DNA from: Herbiconiux aconitum
GTDB lineage: Bacteria; Actinomycetota; Actinomycetes; Actinomycetales; Microbacteriaceae
DNA length: 64,000 nucleotides
NCBI RefSeq assembly: GCF_024979235.1
Contig: NZ_JANLCM010000002.1
Location: 310,001 to 374,000, forward strand
Direction: 5' to 3'
The notes under the pieces were generated by a model. That model was given only the letters and a program-made list of their open reading frames with translations. It was not told the DNA's origin and ran no database searches. Both the position numbers and the translations under genes were made by a program. Positions 18,196 to 25,802 of this stretch are shown here, in pieces (the first letter of the stretch is position 1; each line of letters opens with the position of its first letter).

Positions 18196-19398
18196 TCAGC
18201 CGACGAGCGTCGCCGTGAGCTGGCTGAGCGGCTCGCTGAGGGCGTTGACGCCGTCGGCCAGCTGCTTCACCTGGTCGGTGCTGAGCTCGTTGTAGTAGGT
18301 GAAGCCGGTGTCGAGGCTGCCGTATTCGGCCAGGGTGTCCTGGAGCGAGGCGAAGCGCTCGTCGAGCGTCTTCACCAAGTCGGGATCTTTCGCCTCGACG
18401 ATGTCGCGCACGCCCTCGTAGGCCACCTTGGCGCCCTCGAGGTTCGCCTGGAAGTCCCAGAGGTCGGTGTGCGACCAGATCTCCTCTTCGCCCGTGATCT
18501 TGCCGCTCGCGACCTCTTCGAGCAGGCCGATGGCGCCGTTGGAGATGGCATCGATGGTGACCGTGTAATCCGGCGCGTTCACCGCGTCGTAGAGCGCCTG
18601 GGTGTCGGCGGTGAGCTTGTCGGCATAGTCCTGGCGCTCGGCCGCGGTCAGTGGCACATACGTGACGCCGTTGTTGTCGGCGGCCGCCGGCGGGAACAGG
18701 TCTTTCTCGATGCGGTGCCATCCGGTCCACTCGTCGCCCTCGGCGACGTCGGCCTCACGGAAGTCGATCTTCGGATCGAGGTCGCCGAACGACTCTGCAA
18801 CGGGCTCGATGCGCTCGTAGTTCGCGCGGGTGGTGGCGTAGAGGTCGCGGGCCGTGGCGTCGTCGCCGGCGAGGTAGGAGTCGAGGAAGGTCTGGGTGCC
18901 GGTGACGAGCTGGCCCACCTGGTCTTTCACGTAGGCGACGTAGTTGACGGCGGCCTGATCGACCTGGTCCTGCACGTCGCCGGCCAGCTGCACCTTGTCG
19001 CCCGTGACGGTGAACCCGGCGCGGCCGATGCCGTCGCCCACCATTCCGGGCTTGCACACCGTGAAGTAGTCGCCGGGCTGCGCCTGCACCACGAGATCGC
19101 GGGAGATGCCGGGGCCCACGTTCTCGACCTCGCCGATGATGCGCAATCCGTCCTCGGCCAGCAGGTAGAACTCCGTGACCTGGTCGCCGGAGTTCGTGAC
19201 CGAGAAGGTGAGCGTGCCGCTCGTGGCCGTGGTGGCGCTGACCGCGCAGTCGTCGGCCGAGCTGTCGACGGTGATCGCGCCGGCGCCGTCGGCCGCCGAC
19301 GTGTTGTTCGGCACGCATCCGGCGAGGGCGAGCAGGGTGATCGCGGCGCCGGCCGCGGCGAGCACCGGTCGGGTCTTCGGGAACTTCTGGTTCGTCAC
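18196..19398 (-). CDS. efeO: Iron uptake system protein EfeO (cupredoxin plus M75 domain)
   Basis: A 400-residue exported protein. A signal peptide with a lipobox-like LALAGC near residue 28 suggests a lipoprotein. Residues of about 40-130 form an EfeO cupredoxin-like domain. The rest is the helical M75 domain with its HxxE metal motif in TGWHRIEKDLFPP. EfeO collects ferrous or ferric iron outside the membrane and hands it to EfeU. The GTG start is eight bases after the efeU stop. Confidence 0.94.
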   Translation of the reverse strand: MTNQKFPKTRPVLAAAGAAITLLALAGCVPNNTSAADGAGAITVDSSADDCAVSATTATSGTLTFSVTNSGDQVTEFYLLAEDGLRIIGEVENVGPGISRDLVVQAQPGDYFTVCKPGMVGDGIGRAGFTVTGDKVQLAGDVQDQVDQAAVNYVAYVKDQVGQLVTGTQTFLDSYLAGDDATARDLYATTRANYERIEPVAESFGDLDPKIDFREADVAEGDEWTGWHRIEKDLFPPAAADNNGVTYVPLTAAERQDYADKLTADTQALYDAVNAPDYTVTIDAISNGAIGLLEEVASGKITGEEEIWSHTDLWDFQANLEGAKVAYEGVRDIVEAKDPDLVKTLDERFASLQDTLAEYGSLDTGFTYYNELSTDQVKQLADGVNALSEPLSQLTATLVG

Positions 19399-19406
19399 GC
19401 GAACTC

Positions 19407-20276
19407 CTAGCTGTGGGTGTGAACGACGGCGGGCGCGGGTGCCGGCGCTGTCGTCGTGGGCTTCTTGCCCCGCATCACCGCGCGGATGAACAGGGTCATG
19501 GTGGGAACGAAGTAGAGCAGCCAGACCGTGAGCTCGAGCCAGGTCGTGGCGGGGGAGAAGTTGACGGTGCCCTTCAGCAGGGTGCCGTACCAGCTGTCGG
19601 GCTGGATGACGGCGCTCACGTCGAAGGCGAGGTTGTTCAAGCCGGGCAGGATGCCGGCCTCCTGCAGGTCGTGCACGCCGTAGGAGAGCACGCCGGCGGC
19701 CACCAGGATGAGGAATCCGCCCGACCAGGCGAAGAAGCGTGCCAGGTTGATGCGCACGAGCCCCCGGTAGATGAGGTAGCCGAGCACGACGGCGGTGAGG
19801 ATGCCGAGGGCCGCCCCGAGGAGAGGCAGGGTGGTCTCGCCGGTGGCCTGCACCGCTGCCCAGATGAACAGGGCGGTCTCGACCCCTTCTCGGCCGACCG
19901 CGAGGAAGGCGACGAGCACCAGCCCCCAGCCGGCGCCGATCAGCGCCTTGTCGATGTCGCTCTGCAGTGTTCCTTTGAGGTTCTGGGAGGTGCGGAGCAT
20001 CCAGAACACCATCCAGGTGACGAAGCCGGTGGCGATGATCGAGAGCGAGCCGCCGAGCGCTTCCTGCGCCTCGAAGCTCAACCCGTAGGCCCCGAAGGTG
20101 AGCACGGCACCGACGCCGAGGGCCACCAGCACGGCGAGGCCCACTCCGATCCAGAGCCGGAACAGCACGTCTCGGCGGCCGAGCTTCTGCACATAGGCCA
20201 CGAGGATGCCCACGACGAGCGCGGCCTCGAGGCCCTCACGCAGGCCGATCAGGTAGTTGGCGAGCACGAGCACCAT
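19407..20276 (-). CDS. efeU: High-affinity iron permease EfeU (FTR1 family)
   Basis: A 289-residue, roughly seven-helix iron permease. The two REGLE-type iron-binding motifs are present: LREGLEAALVVGIL near the N-terminus and VGREGVETALFIW in helix 4. The His-rich tail (PAVVHTHS) is common in actinobacterial members. The frame stays open about 1.9 kb upstream of the true start, but that part is antisense to the DUF853 gene. I chose the ATG at 20276 because the conserved N-terminus MVLVLANYLIGLREGLEAAL begins there. An iron box lies 25 bases upstream, so the operon is probably repressed when iron is plentiful. Confidence 0.94.
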   Translation of the reverse strand: MVLVLANYLIGLREGLEAALVVGILVAYVQKLGRRDVLFRLWIGVGLAVLVALGVGAVLTFGAYGLSFEAQEALGGSLSIIATGFVTWMVFWMLRTSQNLKGTLQSDIDKALIGAGWGLVLVAFLAVGREGVETALFIWAAVQATGETTLPLLGAALGILTAVVLGYLIYRGLVRINLARFFAWSGGFLILVAAGVLSYGVHDLQEAGILPGLNNLAFDVSAVIQPDSWYGTLLKGTVNFSPATTWLELTVWLLYFVPTMTLFIRAVMRGKKPTTTAPAPAPAVVHTHS

Positions 20277-20300
20277 TTCCGGGAAGGGGAGACTTACATC

Positions 20301-20318
20301 GGTAAGCCTAGCCTTACC
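20301..20318 (-). promoter_or_regulatory. DtxR/IdeR-like iron box upstream of efeUOB
   Basis: The sequence GGTAAGCCTAGCCTTACC has perfect 6-base inverted arms (GGTAAG / CTTACC) around a CTAG core. It resembles the actinobacterial iron box (TTAGGTTAGsCTAACCTAA). It ends 24 bases before the efeU start and overlaps a possible promoter read on the minus strand (TTGGTA, 16 bases, TGTAAG). Confidence 0.7.
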
Positions 20319-20387
20319 AAAGTCCGAGCGTAATGACCCGGCCGATGATTGTCCAACCGGAACCATCGCGCCGGTGCCGGGTTCTCC

Positions 20388-20400
20388 TAGGCTGTGGTCA
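20388..20400 (+). promoter_or_regulatory. Leaderless promoter of the DUF853 gene
   Basis: A TAGGCT -10 hexamer (20388-20393) ends six bases before the ATG at 20400. Transcription would start at or next to the start codon, and there is no ribosome-binding site. Confidence 0.5.
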
Positions 20401-22514
20401 TGACGGATGACGAGGTTCGTAAGGCCCAAGCCGACGCCGCGGCAGCGGTGGAGGCGGCCCGGCAGGCGCAGGCCCTGGCGGAGGCCGCGGTGAAGCGGGC
20501 CGAGGAGGCTGCCGCCGCATCCGCCGCATCCGTCGCATCCCGTCCGGCCCCGTCGGTATTGCCTCAACCTGCCCCCGACGGGCCCCTCGACGAGGCCTCG
20601 GTGGAGGTCATCCGCGCCGGCTACGCCTTCGACGGGCCGGCGCTCGAGATCGGCGCCCTCGTCAACGGCGAGGCGCTTCCGGGGGTGCAGGTGCGCATCC
20701 CGCTCGCCATGACCAACCGGCACGGCTTGGTGGCCGGAGCCACCGGCACCGGCAAGACGCGCACCCTGCAGACCCTGGCCGAACAGCTCGCGGCCGCCGG
20801 CGTGCCGGTGTTCGCGGCCGACATGAAGGGCGACCTCTCGGGCGTCGCCACGCCGGGCGACGGCACCGAGAAACTGCTGGCGCGCACCGCCGCGATCGGG
20901 CAGGACTGGAGCCCGAAAGCCAGCCGAACCGAATACTTCAGTCTCGGTGGCATCGGCAAGGGGGTGCCGATCCGTGCCACGCTGTCGGGCTTCGGCCCGC
21001 TGCTGCTCAGCAAGGTGCTCGGCCTCAACGACACCCAGGAGTCGAGCCTCGGGCTGGTGTTCCACTACGCCGAGCAGGCTGGGCTGCCGCTCCTCGACCT
21101 CAGCGACCTGCGTGCCGTGCTCACCTACCTCACGCGAGACGAGGGCAAGGAGGAGCTGAAGACGATGGGCGGGCTCTCGAACGCCACCGTCGGCGTCATC
21201 CTGCGTGAGCTCATCGCCTTCGCCGCCCAGGGAGCCGAGGCGTTCTTCGGCGAGCCCGAGATCGACACCTCGGTGTTCCTGCGCACCGCCGACGACGGCA
21301 CCGGCATCATCAGCCTGCTGGAGCTGCCGCGGGTCGCCGACCGGCCGGCGCTGTTCTCGACCTTCCTGATGTGGCTGCTCGCCGACCTCTACAACGACCT
21401 GCCCGAGGTCGGCGACCTCGACAAGCCGAAGCTCGTGTTCTTCTTCGACGAGGCCCACCTGCTCTTCCGCGACGCCTCCAAGGACTTCGAGCAGTCGATC
21501 GTGCAGACCGTGCGCCTCATCCGGTCGAAGGGCGTGGGCATCTTCTTCGTCACCCAGACGCCGAAGGACGTGCCGGGCGACGTGCTCGCCCAACTCGGCT
21601 CGCGCGTGCAGCACGCGTTGCGCGCCTTCACGCCCGATGATGCGAAGGCGCTGCGGGCGACGGTGTCGACCTACCCGACCTCGGCCTACGACCTCGACCA
21701 GGTGCTGCAGAACCTCGGCACCGGCGAAGCCGTGGTGACCGTGATGAACGAGAAGGGGGCGCCGAGCCCGGTGGCGTGGACCCGGGTGCGGGCACCGCAG
21801 GGATCGATGGCGCCGACCCCGGATGCGCAGATCGACGCGGCCGTCGCCGCCTCGCCCCTGCTGCCGCTGTACGGAACCCCGATCGACCGCGAGTCGGCGC
21901 GCGAACTCCTCACGGAGAAGATGAACGCCGCCGCGGCGGCCGCTGCCGCCGGTGAAGCCGCGGAGGAGTACGCCAGGCAGCAGGCCGAGTTCGAGGCCCA
22001 GGTCGCCCGCGAGGCGAAGGCGCAGGCCGCGAAGGAAAGGCGCAGCGCACCCGCACCTCGCTCGGTCCCGCGCAGCCGCACCACCAAGCCGCAGCCGGAC
22101 ATCCTCACCGACGTGCTCGGCTCCAAGACCACCCAGACGATCCTGAGAGGTGTCATCGAAGGCGTCTTCGGAACCCGCGCCGACGGTAGCTGTCAGCCGC
22201 ACGTCGTAGGCTGGATCGGTGGACAACGAGCCGCGCCGCTACGGCGCCGATCAGAGCGAACCGGCCTACGGCATCCGCACGACGGGCGCCGAGGGGCCGG
22301 CGGTGTCGTGGTCGTCCGTGCCCGCCGCCGACACGCCCGCCACAGCCGAGACGCCGGTCGGCACGTCGATGCTCACCCGGGTGCTCGGTTACCTGGTCGC
22401 GCTGGTGCTCGGCGCGCTGTTCGGGGTGCTCGGCACGATCGTGCACCAGATCAGTGTCAGCGTCTTCGGGCTGTTCGACCTGCCGATCGGTCTCATCATC
22501 GCCCTGCCCGCTGA
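20400..22514 (+). CDS. DUF853 / HerA-like P-loop ATPase with abnormal C-terminal extension
   Basis: The 704 residues encode a helicase HerA-like DUF853 protein (E. coli YjgR type). A coiled Ala/Glu-rich N-terminus comes first, then Walker A GATGTGKTRTLQ near residue 115, Walker B KLVFFFDEAHLLF near 350 and FFVTQTPKDVPGDVLAQL. A second charged Ala/Glu coil and TILRGVIEGVFGTR, the usual C-terminal segment, follow. After that the frame continues for about 110 residues of Arg/His-rich, low-information sequence that overlaps the next gene. A TAG at 22187-22189 sits out of frame exactly where the family normally ends, so I suspect an indel. The cellular role of DUF853 is not established. Confidence 0.88.
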   Translation: MTDDEVRKAQADAAAAVEAARQAQALAEAAVKRAEEAAAASAASVASRPAPSVLPQPAPDGPLDEASVEVIRAGYAFDGPALEIGALVNGEALPGVQVRIPLAMTNRHGLVAGATGTGKTRTLQTLAEQLAAAGVPVFAADMKGDLSGVATPGDGTEKLLARTAAIGQDWSPKASRTEYFSLGGIGKGVPIRATLSGFGPLLLSKVLGLNDTQESSLGLVFHYAEQAGLPLLDLSDLRAVLTYLTRDEGKEELKTMGGLSNATVGVILRELIAFAAQGAEAFFGEPEIDTSVFLRTADDGTGIISLLELPRVADRPALFSTFLMWLLADLYNDLPEVGDLDKPKLVFFFDEAHLLFRDASKDFEQSIVQTVRLIRSKGVGIFFVTQTPKDVPGDVLAQLGSRVQHALRAFTPDDAKALRATVSTYPTSAYDLDQVLQNLGTGEAVVTVMNEKGAPSPVAWTRVRAPQGSMAPTPDAQIDAAVAASPLLPLYGTPIDRESARELLTEKMNAAAAAAAAGEAAEEYARQQAEFEAQVAREAKAQAAKERRSAPAPRSVPRSRTTKPQPDILTDVLGSKTTQTILRGVIEGVFGTRADGSCQPHVVGWIGGQRAAPLRRRSERTGLRHPHDGRRGAGGVVVVRARRRHARHSRDAGRHVDAHPGARLPGRAGARRAVRGARHDRAPDQCQRLRAVRPADRSHHRPAR
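22207..22219 (+). promoter_or_regulatory. Leaderless promoter of the four-helix membrane protein gene
   Basis: TAGGCT (22207-22212) ends six bases before the GTG at 22219. It is the same hexamer and spacing as upstream of the preceding gene. Confidence 0.5.
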
Positions 22515-22764
22515 GACGCTCCTGCTGGTGGGATTGCGGATGAGCTTCGCCTCGCGGCTCGCCTCGATCCTCGCCGGTATCGGCCTGGTGGGCATGGTGG
22601 CCCTGCTGGCACTCCCGAGCCCCGGTGGCTCCATCCTCATTCCCGGAAGCGTGGCCGGTGCGGAGAACGTGCTCGGCACCGTCTGGCTCATCGGATCGAC
22701 GCTGGTCGCCGTGGTGGTGCTCGCCTGGCCTCGGCTGGGCGGAGCGCGCCCGGCGACGAAGTAG
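22219..22764 (+). CDS. Small integral membrane protein of unknown function
   Basis: A 181-residue protein. The first 50 residues are hydrophilic and Pro/Thr-rich. Four hydrophobic segments then follow (LGYLVALVLGALFGVLGTIV; LPIGLIIALPAETLLLVGL; LASILAGIGLVGMVALLAL; VWLIGSTLVAVVVLAW), ending in a short basic tail. I do not recognise a named function; it may belong to a DUF family restricted to Actinobacteria. It lies directly upstream of ferredoxin fdxA. Its first 99 codons overlap the extended end of the DUF853 frame. The membrane pattern and clean GTG start make it the real gene in that overlap. Confidence 0.75.
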   Translation: MDNEPRRYGADQSEPAYGIRTTGAEGPAVSWSSVPAADTPATAETPVGTSMLTRVLGYLVALVLGALFGVLGTIVHQISVSVFGLFDLPIGLIIALPAETLLLVGLRMSFASRLASILAGIGLVGMVALLALPSPGGSILIPGSVAGAENVLGTVWLIGSTLVAVVVLAWPRLGGARPATK

Positions 22765-22800
22765 ACTCGAATTCCGGTCATCGAAGGGATCTGAAGCACT

Positions 22801-23124
22801 GTGACCTATGTCATCGCCCTCCCGTGCGTGGACGTCAAAGACCGCGCGTGTATCGACGAATGCCCTGTCGACTGCATCTACGAAGGCGAACGCTCCCTCT
22901 ACATCCATCCCGACGAGTGCGTCGACTGCGGTGCCTGCGAACCGGTGTGCCCGGTCGAGGCCATCTACTACGAAGACGACCTTCCCGAGGAATGGGCCGA
23001 CTACTACAAGGCCAACGTCGAGTTCTTCGACGAGATCGGTTCGCCCGGCGGAGCAGCCAAGATCGGCGTGATCAAGCACGATCACCCGGTCATCGCCGTG
23101 CTCCCGCCCCAGGGCGAGCACTGA
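22801..23124 (+). CDS. fdxA: Seven-iron ferredoxin FdxA
   Basis: A 107-residue ferredoxin of the [3Fe-4S][4Fe-4S] type typical of Actinobacteria. The cysteine pattern is visible: [14 protein letters not shown] for the first cluster, with [15 protein letters not shown] for the second. The C-terminal half is the usual acidic extension ([20 protein letters not shown]). It starts at GTG with the conserved N-terminus [13 protein letters not shown]. It would pass electrons to cytochrome P450s or other reductases. The gene order fdxA-dapC is widely conserved in Actinobacteria. Confidence 0.96.
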   Translation: MTYVIALPCVDVKDRACIDECPVDCIYEGERSLYIHPDECVDCGACEPVCPVEAIYYEDDLPEEWADYYKANVEFFDEIGSPGGAAKIGVIKHDHPVIAVLPPQGEH

Positions 23125-23141
23125 GCGTCGGGGCCTGAGCG

Positions 23142-24257
23142 GTGGCCCTCGGCGAACTGCCCGACTACCCGTGGGATCAGATGGCGCCCTACGCCGCTAC
23201 GGCGAAGGCGCATCCGGGCGGCATCGTCGACCTCTCGATCGGCTCACCGGTCGACCCGACGCCGCCCGTGGTGCGCGACGCGCTGGCCGCGGCGACGGAT
23301 GCGCACGCCTACCCGCAGACCGCCGGCACCCCGCGGCTGCGCGAGGCCGTCGTGGAGTGGTATGCCCGGCGGCGGGGTGTCACCGGGCTGACCGAGGCGA
23401 ACGTTCTGCCCACCATCGGCTCCAAGGAGTTCGTGGCCTGGCTGCCGTTCATGCTCGGGCTCGGCGAGGGCGACGTGGTCGTGCATCCGCGGGCCGCCTA
23501 CCCGACCTACGCAATGGGCGCGCAGATCGCCGGCGCCTCGTCGTTCGCGTCTGACGACCCGGCCGAATGGCCGTCGAACACCCGACTGGTCTGGACGAAC
23601 AGCCCCGGCAACCCCGACGGATCGGTGCTCGACGTCTCGGCCTTGACCGCCGCCGTCGCGCGAGCTCGTTCGCTCGGAGCCGTGATCGCCGGCGACGAGT
23701 GCTACGCCGAGCTCGGCTGGGACGGGCGCTGGGCCTCCGAACCCGTGCCGAGCATCCTCGATCCTCGTGTGACCGGGGGCGACCTCACCGGCGTCATCGG
23801 CGCCTATTCGCTCAGCAAGCAGTCGAACCTGGCCGGCTATCGAGCAGCGTTCGCCGCGGGCGACGCCGCGCTCATCGCACGGCTCGTGACGGTGCGGAAG
23901 CACGCCGGCATGATTCCGCCGGCGCCCGTGCAGGCGGCGATGATCGCCGCGCTGGGCGACGACGCCCACGTGGCCGAACAGAAGTCGTTGTATCGAGCAC
24001 GGCGCGCAGTACTGCGGCCGGCGCTCGAACGGGCGGGGCTGCGCATCGACGCGAGCGAGGCCGGTCTCTACCTGTGGGCCACCGAGGGGCGCGACGGCTG
24101 GGAGACCATTTCTGCCCTCGCAGCGCGGGGGATACTCGCGGGCCCTGGGCACTTCTACGGCGATCACTACCCGCTGCACGTGCGATTCTCGCTCACCGCC
24201 ACGGATGAGCGGATCGCCGCCGCAGCCGCCCGTCTGGACGCTGCTGGGCTGCGTTAG
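23142..24257 (+). CDS. dapC: Succinyldiaminopimelate transaminase DapC
   Basis: A 371-residue fold-type I PLP aminotransferase. The PLP lysine is in YSLSKQSNLAGYRAAF. The cofactor and substrate regions read TIGSKEFVAWLPFMLGLG, VWTNSPGNPDGSV and AGDECYAELGWDG, all typical of actinobacterial DapC. It converts N-succinyl-2-amino-6-ketopimelate to N-succinyl-LL-diaminopimelate on the lysine and peptidoglycan path. It starts at GTG 17 bases after fdxA. DapD and DapE, which act before and after it, are encoded about 4 kb away. Confidence 0.93.
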   Translation: MALGELPDYPWDQMAPYAATAKAHPGGIVDLSIGSPVDPTPPVVRDALAAATDAHAYPQTAGTPRLREAVVEWYARRRGVTGLTEANVLPTIGSKEFVAWLPFMLGLGEGDVVVHPRAAYPTYAMGAQIAGASSFASDDPAEWPSNTRLVWTNSPGNPDGSVLDVSALTAAVARARSLGAVIAGDECYAELGWDGRWASEPVPSILDPRVTGGDLTGVIGAYSLSKQSNLAGYRAAFAAGDAALIARLVTVRKHAGMIPPAPVQAAMIAALGDDAHVAEQKSLYRARRAVLRPALERAGLRIDASEAGLYLWATEGRDGWETISALAARGILAGPGHFYGDHYPLHVRFSLTATDERIAAAAARLDAAGLR

Positions 24258-24412
24258 GAGCATTCCTCCAACAACCCGGTGCGAGCGTGGTCGGATGCAA
24301 CAGTTGGGTTCGGGTCACATTAGGCTGTATGCGGGTCAACGCGGTCCAGGTTCACAAAAGCCTCGCTGCGTCCCGCCACTGACACGCAGGCAGGATCACT
24401 CAGGGAGGCGCC

Positions 24413-25798
24413 GTGACGGACGTCGGTCAGAAATCAGACAGCACGATCGCCGGTACGGGTGACGCTGCCGAAACCCCGGTGGTCGAGGCTGCTCCGAGCG
24501 TCGAAGGGCAGACGGCTACGCTGACCTTCCCCGGCGGCTCTGCCGAGTTCCCGCTGCTGCAGAGCGTCGACGGAGCGTCGTCGATCGATCTGTCGACGCT
24601 CACCAAGAAGACCGGGCTCACCACCCTCGACTACGGCTTCGTGAACACCGCGGCCACGCGGTCGGAGATCACCTACATCGACGGTGATGCCGGCATCCTT
24701 CGGTACCGCGGCTATCCGATCGAGCAGGTCGCGCAGAACCTCACCTACCTCGAGGTCGCCTGGCTGCTCATCTACGGCGAGCTGCCGACGCCGTCGGAGT
24801 TGGCCGAGTTCGACGACAAGATCCGGCACCACACGCTGCTGCACGAAGATCTCAAGCGCTTCTTCGACGCGCTGCCGCACAACGCGCATCCGATGTCGGT
24901 GCTGTCGTCGGGTGTCTCGGCGCTGTCGACCTATTACCAGGATTCGCTGAACCCGCGCAATCCCGAAGACGTCGAGATCTCCACCATCCGTCTGCTCGCG
25001 AAACTGCCCGTCATGGCGGCCTACGCGCACAAGAAGAGCCTCGGGCAGGCGTTCCTCTACCCCGACAACTCGCTCTCTTTCGTCGACAACTTCTTGCGGC
25101 TGAACTTCGGCACGATGGCCGAGCCCTACGAGATCAACCCGGTGCTGTCCAAGGCGCTGGAGCGCCTGCTCATCCTGCACGAAGACCACGAGCAGAACGC
25201 GTCGACGTCGACCGTGCGGCTCGTCGGATCGACCGAGGCCAACATGTTCGCCTCCATCTCGGCGGGCATCAACGCGCTGTTCGGTCCGCTGCACGGTGGA
25301 GCGAACGAGGCGGTGCTCACGATGCTCGCGCAGATCCGCGATTCGGGCGAAGGCGTGGCGAAGTTCGTGGAGCGCGTGAAGAACAAGGAGGCGGGCATCC
25401 GTCTCATGGGCTTCGGCCACCGCGTCTACAAGAACTACGACCCGCGCGCGAAGCTCGTGAAGGAGAGCGCCGACGAGGTGCTGCTGGCTCTCGGGGTGCA
25501 AGATCCGCTGCTCGACATCGCGAAGGAGCTCGAGCAGGTCGCCCTGTCGGACGAGTACTTCATCTCCCGACGGCTCTACCCGAACGTCGACTTCTACACC
25601 GGTGTCATCTACAAGGCGATGGGCTTCCCGACGCGGATGTTCACGGTGCTGTTCGCGATCGGGCGCCTGCCCGGCTGGATCGCCCACTGGCGCGAGATGG
25701 CCATCGACCCGCAGACGAAGATCGGGCGCCCGCAGCAGCTCTACATGGGTGCCCCCGCGCGCGACCTCCCGCAGGCCTTCCAGGCCCCTCGCCCCTAG
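24413..25798 (+). CDS. gltA: Citrate synthase (type II)
   Basis: A 461-residue enzyme that condenses oxaloacetate and acetyl-CoA at the entry of the TCA cycle. The catalytic histidines lie in EDHEQNASTST and FGPLHGGANEAVL, and the catalytic Asp region is MGFGHRVYKNYDPRA. The GTG start has a strong GGGAGG five bases upstream. The protein carries an extra hydrophilic N-terminus of about 30 residues (MTDVGQKSDSTIAGTGDAAE) compared with shorter family members. It ends four bases before the convergent PLD gene, with no clear terminator between them. A TAGGCT at 24321-24326 may be its -10, which would give a long leader. Confidence 0.95.
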   Translation: MTDVGQKSDSTIAGTGDAAETPVVEAAPSVEGQTATLTFPGGSAEFPLLQSVDGASSIDLSTLTKKTGLTTLDYGFVNTAATRSEITYIDGDAGILRYRGYPIEQVAQNLTYLEVAWLLIYGELPTPSELAEFDDKIRHHTLLHEDLKRFFDALPHNAHPMSVLSSGVSALSTYYQDSLNPRNPEDVEISTIRLLAKLPVMAAYAHKKSLGQAFLYPDNSLSFVDNFLRLNFGTMAEPYEINPVLSKALERLLILHEDHEQNASTSTVRLVGSTEANMFASISAGINALFGPLHGGANEAVLTMLAQIRDSGEGVAKFVERVKNKEAGIRLMGFGHRVYKNYDPRAKLVKESADEVLLALGVQDPLLDIAKELEQVALSDEYFISRRLYPNVDFYTGVIYKAMGFPTRMFTVLFAIGRLPGWIAHWREMAIDPQTKIGRPQQLYMGAPARDLPQAFQAPRP

Positions 25799-25802
25799 GG
25801 CA

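Noticed and set aside
20277..22226. Open frame of about 650 codons extending efeU upstream
   Set aside because: It is antisense to the DUF853 gene, low in information, and efeU has its conserved N-terminus at 20276.
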